From: Lachnospiraceae bacterium
GTDB taxonomy: Bacteria; Bacillota; Clostridia; Lachnospirales; Lachnospiraceae
Assembly: GCA_024690605.1 (NCBI GenBank)
Contig: JAILOV010000005.1
Span: 1-49,331, forward strand
Length of the DNA: 49,331 bases
Direction of reading: 5' to 3'
Positions 42,748 to 49,331 of the stretch are shown here, piece by piece. Positions within the stretch are counted from its first letter, which is position 1. The number at the start of each line of letters is the position of its first letter. The translations under genes and the position numbers were made by a program. The notes under the pieces were generated by a model. The model was not told where the DNA came from, did not search any database, and worked only from the letters and a program-made list of their open reading frames with translations.

Positions 42748-44319
42748 ATGAGAAATAAAAGTGATGCGGATGACCGCTCGGCATATGCCGTTCATCTGAA
42801 AGCCCCGGCCTGCCGGATCGATCTGGGAGACGGAAGCGAGCGCGGAGAGTATGTAGAACAGGATTATATCCTGCGACGTCTCGGCAGACCGGTACATGCG
42901 ATCAATCTCATGTACTGCTATTATCCCAATGACGAGGCGTGGCCGCAGAGGGCCAGCAAAGCCTATGCAGACAGGGATGTGAAATTCGCCTGGGACTACC
43001 CGTATGACGACTATTTCCCGTATCTCGGCGGACTGCACGGAAACACGGACGGTGAGCCCTTTACGTCGATCCGGGATGTCCGTCGCCACGGGCAGGACGT
43101 GGTCCTGACGCTCACGATGGATCCGCTTCTTCCCGATGAGGAGATCGCTGCGATCGCGCGGGAACTCAGGCCGTTCGGCAGACTGCAGATCCGCATCAAC
43201 CATGAGGCGACCGGCAACTGGTTCTCCTTTAACAAGCGTGCGGACTATCCGGAGGTGGCGGCCTTCTTTGCCCGGTGTGTGGATGTTTTCCACCGCGAGG
43301 CACCGCATATCCGTGTGATCCTGTGCCTGGACGGCTACAAGGATCCGGATGCGGAGAAGATGGAAAAGGAGGATGATTTCCTGCCGGCGATCCTTGCGGC
43401 CGATATCGAATCCGTGGACCGGTATCTCGCACTGCACTGGGGATGGCCGTTTGATGTGGCGGACAGTGATACGGAGCAGTACGCGAGATATGAGGTAAAG
43501 GATATCTACGCACTCACGAAGAAAAGCGCGGCGCGATACCGCGCGCTCTGCGGCGTGCATAAACCCATGGTGCTGTCGGAACTGAACGCGGACGGCGATG
43601 TGACGGGGCCATATGAGCAGGCGGAGATGGTCCGTGAATTCGCATCCCTGATCAAAGCGGATAAGGAACGGTGGCTGGACGGGTTTACGCTCTACCAGTT
43701 CCGCGACAGAGGGCGTCTGGGCCTTGAGTTTGAGGATCCAAACAATCCGGGGGTCGGCGTGGCGTGGCCGCTCATGGACACCTTTTGCGACCTGATCCGG
43801 GATCCGTTTTTCTCGGTATCGATCGAAAAGGGGCTCAGTGCGGAAACAAAGGAAAAGATGACGGCACCCGCGGGAGACGGCTGCCCCGGTGTCCTGCGCT
43901 GGGGAGGAAGTGATGACGCCGACGGGATCGCTCTGCCGCTGCATTTTGACGACACGCCGGTATTTGCGGAGGCCTGGTTTGATGAGGGGATCAGGGATCT
44001 GAACCTGATGCTCGAACTCGGCGGACACTGGTTTTACAAGGCACCCGGTGTGGAATGCGTGGATCTGATGCCGGCATTCTTTGACAAGAGGAGTGAGGCC
44101 GCCGGAGCCGCAGCAAAGGGGACTTTTGACCTGCCGCTCCATATCTTTGCGCCGCCGGCAGACGGGGAAAACCACGTGTCTGCCGCGGATGAGGTCTCCG
44201 GATTTGTTCTGCCGGAGGGAGATCATCTGACAAACACCTACACAAAGATCCCGGCCCTTCCGCGGATCAGGATCCGCACGGGCGGACACCCGTTTACCTT
44301 TGCCGGAAAAGAGGCGTAG
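42748..44319 (+). CDS. Cytoplasmic glycoside hydrolase-like protein (clan A TIM barrel)
   Basis: A 523-residue protein without signal peptide or membrane segment. The N-terminal two thirds looks like a clan GH-A barrel (most like GH26). INHEATGNWFSF gives a candidate acid Glu153 and VLSELNADGD a candidate nucleophile Glu278, separated by the distance expected for strands 4 and 7. WGWPFDV and GFTLYQFRDRGRLGLEF also fit. The C-terminal part (about 380-523) is beta-rich, perhaps a carbohydrate-binding module. ATG 42748 is chosen over GTG 42745 (GGAGGGG seven bases upstream). The family link is by pattern only; without an export signal the substrate would be cytoplasmic, or secretion is non-classical. 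It follows the degenerate GGDEF gene by 15 bases. Confidence 0.55.
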   Translation: MRNKSDADDRSAYAVHLKAPACRIDLGDGSERGEYVEQDYILRRLGRPVHAINLMYCYYPNDEAWPQRASKAYADRDVKFAWDYPYDDYFPYLGGLHGNTDGEPFTSIRDVRRHGQDVVLTLTMDPLLPDEEIAAIARELRPFGRLQIRINHEATGNWFSFNKRADYPEVAAFFARCVDVFHREAPHIRVILCLDGYKDPDAEKMEKEDDFLPAILAADIESVDRYLALHWGWPFDVADSDTEQYARYEVKDIYALTKKSAARYRALCGVHKPMVLSELNADGDVTGPYEQAEMVREFASLIKADKERWLDGFTLYQFRDRGRLGLEFEDPNNPGVGVAWPLMDTFCDLIRDPFFSVSIEKGLSAETKEKMTAPAGDGCPGVLRWGGSDDADGIALPLHFDDTPVFAEAWFDEGIRDLNLMLELGGHWFYKAPGVECVDLMPAFFDKRSEAAGAAAKGTFDLPLHIFAPPADGENHVSAADEVSGFVLPEGDHLTNTYTKIPALPRIRIRTGGHPFTFAGKEA

Positions 44320-44320
44320 C

Positions 44321-45511
44321 GTGCAGACACGGCGGATGGAATTTGTAGCCCCCTGTCATTTCGGTCTGGAGGCGGTCATCCGGCGGGAACTGCAGGGACT
44401 CGGATTTTCCGTGACCGGCACGCAGGACGGGCGGGTGTCGTTTGCCGCGGATAACGGTCCCGAGGGGCTGGTCCGCGCCAACATCCATCTGCGAAGCGCC
44501 GAGCGGGTGCTGCTGCTGGTGGGGCGTTTTCATGCGGTCACCTGGGACGAACTGTTTGAGGGGATCAAAGCGCTTCCCTGGGAGGAGATCCTGCCGACGG
44601 ACGCCAGATTCTGGGTGACAAAGGCAGTCAGCGTGCGGAGCCGTCTGTTTTCGCCGTCGGATATTCAGAGGATCGTGAAGAAGGCCATGGTGGAACGGAT
44701 GAAGGCGCGTTCGGGGAGCCAGGTGTTTCCCGAGACCGGTGCGGACTATCCGTTGCGCGTTTTTCTCCTGAATGATGAGGTGAGCGTCTGTCTTGACACG
44801 ACCGGCGAATCCCTGCACAAGCGCGGATACCGCAAATCCAACGTAGCGGCGCCGATCGCGGAAAATCTGGCCGCGGCACTTCTCATGCTGACGCCGTGGC
44901 GGCCGGACCGGATCCTCGTGGATCCGTTTTGCGGCAGCGGTACTTTTGTGATCGAGGCGGCCATGATGGCCGCGAACATCGCGCCCGGGATCCATCGGCA
45001 CTTCACCGCAGAACAGTGGGAAAACCTGGTGCCGCCCGCTGTCTGGAAAGAGGCGCGCAGAGAGGCTTACGCATCGATCGATACCGGCGTTCAGCCGGAT
45101 CTGCAGGGCTATGACATCGATCCGCAGGCGATCGAGGTGGCAAAGATCTCCGCCCGGGAGGCCGGCGTCGAAGAACTGGTGCATTTGCAGGTCCGCGATG
45201 TCGCAGATCTGCACCATCGAAAGAAATACGGTTTTATCCTGACCAACCCGCCGTATGGGGAGCGACTGGGCGCGGAGGATCAGGCGGCGCTGACGGCTCT
45301 GTACCGCACGCTGGGCGAACGGTATGCTTCCCTGGCAGACTGGTCGATGTATGTGATCACCTCGTTCCCGGAGGCGGAACGGGCGATCGGGCGCAAGGCG
45401 GACAGGAATCGCAAACTGTACAACGGGATGATCGAGACAAGGTTTTATCAGTATTTCGGAGCGAAACCGCCCAGACGGATGCACGCCTCGGAGGAGGGAT
45501 CGCGTGAATGA
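44321..45511 (+). CDS. THUMP-domain 23S rRNA guanine-N2 methyltransferase (RlmL/YpsC type)
   Basis: A 396-residue RNA methyltransferase. The N-terminus (EFVAPCHFGLEAVIRREL) and THUMP region (about 45-150) bind RNA. The Rossmann domain carries VDPFCGSGTFVIEAAMMAA (SAM binding) and the catalytic TNPPYGERLG. YpsC/RlmL-N family members methylate guanine 2445 of 23S rRNA. GTG 44321 is chosen because GAGG lies six bases upstream; ATG 44336 is an alternative. It begins two bases after the previous stop. Housekeeping gene at the 3' side of the signalling run. Confidence 0.88.
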   Translation: MQTRRMEFVAPCHFGLEAVIRRELQGLGFSVTGTQDGRVSFAADNGPEGLVRANIHLRSAERVLLLVGRFHAVTWDELFEGIKALPWEEILPTDARFWVTKAVSVRSRLFSPSDIQRIVKKAMVERMKARSGSQVFPETGADYPLRVFLLNDEVSVCLDTTGESLHKRGYRKSNVAAPIAENLAAALLMLTPWRPDRILVDPFCGSGTFVIEAAMMAANIAPGIHRHFTAEQWENLVPPAVWKEARREAYASIDTGVQPDLQGYDIDPQAIEVAKISAREAGVEELVHLQVRDVADLHHRKKYGFILTNPPYGERLGAEDQAALTALYRTLGERYASLADWSMYVITSFPEAERAIGRKADRNRKLYNGMIETRFYQYFGAKPPRRMHASEEGSRE

Positions 45512-46550
45512 AGATCAGCTGAAAACCGTCGCCAAACTGGCGTCGCTCTTTGCGGCCGCGGCACTTGCGGCCTGTCTGTGGCGCACGGCGACCAAGCCGG
45601 TGATGATCAAGGGGACCGTTCAGGCGCATGAAGAGACGCGGACATCGGATGAGTCACTGGAGGAGATCTGGGATGCCCGCGTGCTGACGCTTGTTCCCGC
45701 GGCAGGTGACGGAGATGATCTGATCGTGCCGCTTCCTTCCGGTATGCGCGCGGAGGATGTGCGGACGGAGAATCATTATCTGTCCAGACAGCTTTGGGTG
45801 ACACTCAGGTCCTCACGCAGTCCGTATGACAAGGACGGTTCGGAGATCGCCGTAAACACGGAAAAGGTGCGCGAAGGCGTCAGTGTCCGATCGGACCGGA
45901 ATGCCATCAGTCTCCGGTTTGGTCTGACCGGACTCTATGAACCGACGGTGAGTCTGGCGGACGGTATGCTGCATGTGCGGCTGACCGCTCCCGGTGAAAC
46001 CGGCGGCCATGTCGTGCTGGTGGATCCGTTGCCGCAGGACACAGAGACGGACGCCGGACAGACCGGGACGGGATCGGAGAAGGCAGATCCCGCACTGCTG
46101 ACGGCACAGGATCTTGCCGCCCGCTATGAGGGCGATGAGCATGTGCATGTCTATCTGACGCGCCTGGGAGAGGATTGGGAAGAGGAGCGCGCACGTGCGC
46201 TCCTGCAGGAAACGGGAGCCGATCTATGCATCCGGATCGCGTCGGGAGAGACGGCCGACGGAGACGGTCTTTTTACGTTGTATAACGATACCTGGTACCT
46301 CAGGCGTTATACCAACGCGGAATTTGCCCGTGATCTGACAGCGGCGGTCGCGGCAGCCGCAAAGCTACCGATCGCGGGGATCGAGCCGGACGGGGATGAC
46401 AGCACGCTTCTGCACATGTGTGAAGTGCCGGCCGTAACGATCTACCTGCCCGACGGGCCGGAGGATCAGCTTTCGGATATCGCGGCGGGATTGAAGAACG
46501 CGACGGAACAGGCATTTGAGATCATGGATTCTACGGGAGAAGAGCGATGA
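45504..46550 (+). CDS. Degenerate N-acetylmuramoyl-L-alanine amidase-like membrane-anchored protein
   Basis: A 348-residue protein with an N-terminal membrane anchor (about 9-26), a beta-rich AMIN-like region (about 55-155) and an Amidase_3-like fold (about 165-340). In active amidases the first strand reads VVLDPGHGG and another conserved site carries a Glu/His pair. Here the strand reads VVLVDPLPQD, and the segment normally SIHAN is RIASG, so the zinc ligands are missing. VHVYLTRLGEDWEEERARALL and CEVPAVTIYLPDG keep the overall pattern. Predicted to be catalytically dead and to act outside the membrane, perhaps binding peptidoglycan. GTG 45504 overlaps the upstream stop and has GGAGGAGGG. 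Confidence 0.6.
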   Translation: MNEDQLKTVAKLASLFAAAALAACLWRTATKPVMIKGTVQAHEETRTSDESLEEIWDARVLTLVPAAGDGDDLIVPLPSGMRAEDVRTENHYLSRQLWVTLRSSRSPYDKDGSEIAVNTEKVREGVSVRSDRNAISLRFGLTGLYEPTVSLADGMLHVRLTAPGETGGHVVLVDPLPQDTETDAGQTGTGSEKADPALLTAQDLAARYEGDEHVHVYLTRLGEDWEEERARALLQETGADLCIRIASGETADGDGLFTLYNDTWYLRRYTNAEFARDLTAAVAAAAKLPIAGIEPDGDDSTLLHMCEVPAVTIYLPDGPEDQLSDIAAGLKNATEQAFEIMDSTGEER

Positions 46551-47188
46551 AGATCGTGTTTGCAACGGGAAATGAGAACAAGCTCCGGGAGATCCGCGAG
46601 ATCATGGGGGATCTGGCCGAGGAGATCGTCTCGATGAAGGAGGCGGGCGTGTTTGCCGATCCGGAGGAGACCGGGAGCACCTTTGAGGAAAATGCGCTGA
46701 TCAAAGCGGAAGCGTGTGCTGTGCGCGTGCGGGAAAGCGGGAACTTTTCCGGGGATGTGGTCGTCATGGCGGACGATTCCGGGCTCGAGATCGACGCGCT
46801 GGGAGGAGAGCCCGGCATCCATTCCGCGCGCTATCTCGGTCACGAAACCTCATACGATGAGAAGAACAGGGTACTGCTGGAGAGGATGAAGGATGTGCCC
46901 GAGGAGAAACGGACGGCCCGGTTTGTCTGCGCGGTGGCGGCCGTGATCGTTCCTGCCGGAGAAAAATCCGGCGATCAGCCGGGCTCTTTTGTTGTCAGAC
47001 AGACCATGGAGGGGCGTATCGGCTACACGATCGCCGGGGAGAACGGATTCGGCTATGATCCCATCTTCTATCTCCCGGAATACGGCCGGACTTCGGCGGA
47101 GATCGCCCCGGAGGAGAAAAACGCGATCAGCCATCGCGGCAAAGCCCTGCGGGCGATGCGTGAATTGCTGGCCGGTGCTGAATTGTAA
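46547..47188 (+). CDS. rdgB: XTP/dITP diphosphatase (HAM1/RdgB)
   Basis: A 213-residue nucleotide-pool sanitising enzyme that hydrolyses dITP, ITP and XTP. Hallmarks: IVFATGNENKLREI at the N-terminus, ETGSTFEENALIKAE, MADDSGLEIDALGGEPGIHSARY, GENGFGYDPIFYLPEYG, and the C-terminal SHRGKALRAM. An internal insertion (about 120-150) makes it slightly longer than the 200-residue norm. ATG 46547 overlaps the previous stop (ATGA). Last gene of the signalling/housekeeping run. Confidence 0.93.
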   Translation: MKIVFATGNENKLREIREIMGDLAEEIVSMKEAGVFADPEETGSTFEENALIKAEACAVRVRESGNFSGDVVVMADDSGLEIDALGGEPGIHSARYLGHETSYDEKNRVLLERMKDVPEEKRTARFVCAVAAVIVPAGEKSGDQPGSFVVRQTMEGRIGYTIAGENGFGYDPIFYLPEYGRTSAEIAPEEKNAISHRGKALRAMRELLAGAEL

Positions 47189-47206
47189 CGGATTTCCGCG
47201 GAAGTG

Positions 47207-47236
47207 TTGACAACCGCATCGGATTCGATGTATATT
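47207..47236 (+). promoter_or_regulatory. Promoter of tRNA-Met
   Basis: Perfect TTGACA (47207-47212), 18 bases, TATATT (47231-47236), about 36 bases before the tRNA 5' end. Confidence 0.65.
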
Positions 47237-47277
47237 ATTTAGGTCGCTTTACCGCCGCAGGAGCGGTGCAGGCGCGT

Positions 47278-47351
47278 GGCGAGGTAGCTCAGCTGGCTAG
47301 AGCACGCGGTTCATACCCGCGGTGTCGAGGGTTCGAGTCCCCCCCTCGCTA
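47278..47351 (+). tRNA. tRNA-Met (CAT), elongator type
   Basis: Cloverleaf of 74 nt. The acceptor stem is GGCGAGG/CCTCGCT with a G-U first pair, as in Bacillus elongator tRNA-Met, with discriminator A. The D arm is GCTC...GAGC, the anticodon stem is CGCGG/CCGCG with loop TTCATAC (anticodon CAT), the variable loop has five nt, and the T arm has TTCGAGT and one A-C mismatch. No CCA is encoded. Initiator identity is unlikely because the first pair is not C-A; tRNA-Ile2 (CAT with lysidine) is less likely from the stem sequence. Confidence 0.93.
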
Positions 47352-47358
47352 TGAAAAA

Positions 47359-47391
47359 GCCCGCACCCATCAAGGGTTGCGGGCATTCTTT
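47359..47391 (+). terminator. Terminator after tRNA-Met
   Basis: GCCCGCACCC (47359-47368) pairs with GGGTTGCGGGC (47374-47384) with one bulged T and loop ATCAA, followed by ATTCTTT. Confidence 0.7.
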
Positions 47392-47396
47392 ATGCC

Positions 47397-47432
47397 GAGG
47401 TAATCAAAAAGTAAGCTTTTTTTGATTACCTC
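47397..47432. repeat. Perfect 14-bp inverted repeat beyond the tRNA terminator
   Basis: GAGGTAATCAAAAA (47397-47410) and TTTTTGATTACCTC (47419-47432) are perfectly complementary with an 8-nt centre. It is clearly more AT-rich than the chromosomal genes before it. Because the A/T runs are inside the arms it is not a usual terminator; it may be an integrase-binding or junction site of the element to the right. Confidence 0.5.
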
Positions 47433-47511
47433 GTCAGAAACACAGTAACCACATGACTTTATCGTGCATGGGAGGGCGCGAACCCAGAAAATAAACGGAA
47501 AGGAGAGCTGG

Positions 47512-47532
47512 ATGGTGTCAATCTCCCAATAA
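47512..47532 (+). CDS. Possible six-residue leader peptide
   Basis: ATG 47512 is preceded by AGGAG six bases upstream (AAAGGAGAG in all) and encodes MVSISQ before a TAA stop. It lies 38 bases before the attenuator hairpin of the ParM-like gene. An excellent ribosome site in front of so short a frame suggests translation-coupled attenuation, as in several mobile-element leaders; this is inference. Confidence 0.35.
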   Translation: MVSISQ

Positions 47533-47570
47533 TGACAAGCGTTTGAAGAACTGAATACTGGATTGGTACG

Positions 47571-47622
47571 AACACCTGTTTTCTTTGCGGAGCAAAAAGT
47601 AAAAGAAAACAGGTGTTTTTTT
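47571..47622 (+). terminator. Intrinsic attenuator before the ParM-like gene
   Basis: A perfect 16-bp inverted repeat, AACACCTGTTTTCTTT (47571-47586) and AAAGAAAACAGGTGTT (47602-47617), runs into a T stretch (47616-47622). It is 45 bases before the start codon. I found no good sigma-A promoter between it and the gene, so transcription must cross it. Confidence 0.75.
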
Positions 47623-47667
47623 ATTTCTGTGCATCTGCATAGCTCACTAAAAAAGGAGGATTTCATT

Positions 47668-48609
47668 ATGGGTACGATTCATGAGTACAACATCAACGGC
47701 ACACTGATTCTCGGCGTGGATGCCGGGTACGGCAACTACAAGACGGCACACTGCACCTTTCAGACCGGTCTGACAAAGAGTGCGGAGCCGCCCGCTTTTT
47801 CCGGAGACTATCTGGAATATGACGGGGGCTATTACATCTTCGGGGAGGGCCACAAGGACTTCGTGGCTGAGAAGCAGACGGACGAGGACAACTATATCCT
47901 GACTCTGGCAGCCATCGTGAAGGAACTGGAGAAGCGTGGGGTGACGACGGCGAGGATCCACTTGGCGGTGGGTCTTCCCCTGAAATGGGTACAGGCACAG
48001 AGGGAGAGTTTCCGGATGTACATGATTCAGAAACCTCATGTGGAGCTTAAGTACAGGGGCAGGAGGTATGTGGTGGATATTGCCGATTGCACCGTAGTTC
48101 CGCAGTGCTACGCAGCGATTGCAGAGAATCTGCGGGCGTTTCAGGGACTTTACATGATCGCCGACATCGGCAACGGCACCATGAACCTGATGATCCTGAA
48201 CAACGGACGTGTCTCGGAGAGAAAGTCATGGACGGTCAGGATGGGCGTCCATCAATGCTTTATGAAGATTCAGAACAGTGTGATGGATCGCACAGGCGAA
48301 CGTCTGCCGGAGGAGATCATCGAGAATTATCTCCGCTCAGGCAAAACAGAGATTGACGAAAAGTATGCAGTGCCTATGCGGGAGGCGGCAAAGGTTTATG
48401 TCGATCAGATCTTCGCCGAGATGCGTGATCACGATTATAATCCCGCGCTGATGAAGCTCTATGTCATGGGCGGCGGCGCCCGGATCGTCGAGACGGTGGG
48501 TGAGTATGATGCGGAGCGGGTGACCTTTGATCATGATATCCGCGCAAATGCTAAAGGTTATGAGTATTTCTGTTACATGAAGCTGCGGTCGCAGCGAGAA
48601 GGGAGGTAA
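47668..48609 (+). CDS. ParM/StbA-family actin-like segregation protein
   Basis: A 313-residue actin-fold ATPase. The phosphate-1 loop is LGVDAGYGNYKTAH, phosphate-2 is IADIGNGTMNLMILNNG and the adenosine motif is LYVMGGGARIVE. Such proteins polymerise and push apart plasmids or large integrative elements bound through an adaptor. ATG 47668 has AAAAAAGGAGGA upstream; the open frame further upstream crosses the attenuator and is not used. It is followed three bases later by a small putative adaptor. On a chromosome this pair marks an integrated plasmid-like or conjugative element. Confidence 0.82.
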   Translation: MGTIHEYNINGTLILGVDAGYGNYKTAHCTFQTGLTKSAEPPAFSGDYLEYDGGYYIFGEGHKDFVAEKQTDEDNYILTLAAIVKELEKRGVTTARIHLAVGLPLKWVQAQRESFRMYMIQKPHVELKYRGRRYVVDIADCTVVPQCYAAIAENLRAFQGLYMIADIGNGTMNLMILNNGRVSERKSWTVRMGVHQCFMKIQNSVMDRTGERLPEEIIENYLRSGKTEIDEKYAVPMREAAKVYVDQIFAEMRDHDYNPALMKLYVMGGGARIVETVGEYDAERVTFDHDIRANAKGYEYFCYMKLRSQREGR

Positions 48610-48612
48610 GTC

Positions 48613-49032
48613 ATGTTGGGGATCACGAAGAACCACAACTTCCGTTTTCACATGGACAGGGAAGCCGATCGCAAGGCATGGAGACTCCTGCACAGCGAAG
48701 AGGTCGCGCGGGCATATCGGTCACAGAACGATTTTGTCATCGCGGCGGTCAACGATTACTACGACCGTCATGTGCGGATGATCGACGATCCTTATCTGGA
48801 GACGCGGGAAAAGGAGGATGCCTTTGCCAATCGGATCGTAGAGCGGGTGGAAAGCAAATTTCTGGCAAACCTGCCTGCGATCATGGGGAATTGGCTTATC
48901 CGGAACATCCCGGTGGGCACTTCCGGCAATACGACTGGAATGCAGGAGCAGACGATGAGTGGGTCAGAAGAATTGATCAACGATTCCGAAGAGCCGGGGG
49001 AGAATGAACTGCTGGATTTTGACGCATTTTAG
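48613..49032 (+). CDS. Putative ParR-like DNA-binding partner of the ParM protein
   Basis: A 139-residue protein. The N-terminus (NFRFHMDREADRKAWRLLHS) suggests a ribbon-helix-helix strand followed by helices (QNDFVIAAVNDYYDRH), as in ParR adaptors. The C-terminal 35 residues are disordered and acidic and end in Asp-Phe-Asp-Ala-Phe, which could contact ParM, as ParR tails do. GGGAGG lies before ATG 48613 with three bases between it and parM. No clear family match in my reading; the assignment rests on size, fold pattern and position. Confidence 0.55.
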   Translation: MLGITKNHNFRFHMDREADRKAWRLLHSEEVARAYRSQNDFVIAAVNDYYDRHVRMIDDPYLETREKEDAFANRIVERVESKFLANLPAIMGNWLIRNIPVGTSGNTTGMQEQTMSGSEELINDSEEPGENELLDFDAF

Positions 49033-49331
49033 ATAGGGCATAGGCTGTGATATGGGAGCCGGGAGGCTACCAACAAGTCCCAAAGCGGCTACGACGAAAA
49101 GAGTGCATGATTCAGGCGATAGACGTGGACACAGATGTACGCCGGAGTGTAGCCGCCCGGCACAGGTCAGGCAGCCACAGGTGTTATTGCACCTGACGAT
49201 CGTCAAAGTGTACTCCACAGCCTCTTGTCACGGTAAACATCCCCTCCCCTGCGGTCGTGGATGTTTACCGGCCAAGAGACTGTTCCCTGCCTTCCCGCTG
49301 CCTAAACCACTTACGACTTTGGGCTTTAAAG
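49033..49331. other. Non-coding region with dense repeats and hairpins (element DNA)
   Basis: No convincing gene. GCGGCTAC (49085-49092) is matched by GTAGCCGC (49149-49156) 56 bases away. CACAGGT occurs twice (49161-49167 and 49176-49182). CAGGTG/CACCTG form a hairpin at 49178-49195. A long stem-loop lies at 49222-49278. The density of pairing suggests a structured RNA, a partition site or an origin-type region. Confidence 0.5.
49222..49278. repeat. Long imperfect inverted repeat, 12 + 6 bp
   Basis: CGGTAAACATCC (49231-49242) and GGATGTTTACCG (49259-49270) are perfectly complementary around a 16-nt loop. The stem continues after a small internal loop with CTCTTG (49222-49227) and CAAGAG (49273-49278). 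No T run follows. Confidence 0.6.

Noticed and set aside
40495..44289. A 1264-codon open frame on the minus strand
   Set aside because: It is antisense to hybrid kinase 3, the degenerate GGDEF gene and the glycosidase-like gene, all with clear domains, ribosome sites and coupled starts. The antisense product has no recognisable domain, and long open antisense frames are expected from the GC-rich codon pattern.
47191..47202. Palindrome TTCCGCGGAA after rdgB as a terminator
   Set aside because: The stem is short, without a T run, and the tRNA promoter starts six bases later. It resembles the centre of the riboswitch terminator only by composition.
1..49331. Very frequent GATC tetranucleotides
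   Set aside because: Most follow from Ile (ATC) and Asp/Gly codon use in reading frames of this base composition; no clustering was seen that would point to an origin or methylation signal.
1..49331. CRISPR arrays, insertion sequences, rRNA genes
   Set aside because: No regularly spaced repeats, transposase motifs or rRNA sequence were found.

Overview
The window looks like a chromosomal segment of a fairly GC-rich, low-redundancy Bacillota genome, most likely a clostridial (Lachnospiraceae-like) gut or rumen anaerobe. This is inferred from Gram-positive lipoprotein signals, anaerobic (cobalt-early) corrin synthesis, hybrid kinases with an HPt tail typical of that group, elongator tRNA-Met without encoded CCA, and very tight ATGA-coupled operons. 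The species cannot be named from the sequence alone.

Layout. (1) 1-1831, minus strand: a frameshifted periplasmic-type sugar-binding lipoprotein followed by the N-terminal half of a membrane sensor. (2) 1938-7964: a consensus promoter, a structured leader with an intrinsic terminator, and a nik/dpp-type five-gene ABC importer followed by a SAM methyltransferase. (3) 7961-10708: a short DtxR-type metalloregulator, a small unknown protein, and an AraC regulator divergent from a sugar-nucleotide-type SDR. (4) 10709-12826, minus: an EIIC-like membrane domain fused to a c-di-GMP phosphodiesterase (EAL). (5) 12918-32818: one cobalamin-riboswitch-controlled operon of about 19.9 kb with 18 genes. It carries a secreted CbiK-type chelatase, a BtuF/BtuC/BtuD importer with BtuD fused to CobQ, then CobT, CobU, CobS, CobC, CbiB, CobD, CbiC, CbiD, CbiF, CbiG, CbiH, a CbiJ-CbiE-CbiT triple fusion, CbiA and a cysteine-rich small protein. 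(6) 32827-47188: a second tightly packed run starting with three consecutive hybrid histidine kinases (the third carrying an embedded DegV domain and an HPt domain), then a degenerate GGDEF membrane protein, a cytoplasmic glycosidase-like protein, an rRNA methyltransferase, a degenerate amidase-like protein and RdgB. (7) 47207-49331: tRNA-Met with its own promoter and terminator, then what looks like the beginning of a mobile or plasmid-like element: an inverted repeat, a leader peptide and attenuator, a ParM-like actin, a ParR-like partner and a structured non-coding stretch.

How it fits together. The riboswitch operon covers almost the whole anaerobic route from sirohydrochlorin to cobalamin plus corrinoid uptake, but CbiL, a corrinoid adenosyltransferase, uroporphyrinogen/precorrin-2 genes and a dedicated CbiMNQO cobalt importer are not in the window. 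The nik-type importer upstream, which also has an attenuator-type leader, is a plausible source of Ni or Co. The most unusual points are the nik leader with twin AGAA-loop hairpins, the secreted chelatase that shares an accessory domain with the neighbouring binding protein, the BtuD-CobQ fusion, and the kinase trio whose only HPt and DegV domains sit in the third protein. All functions are assigned by reading the translated sequence; no database search was run.
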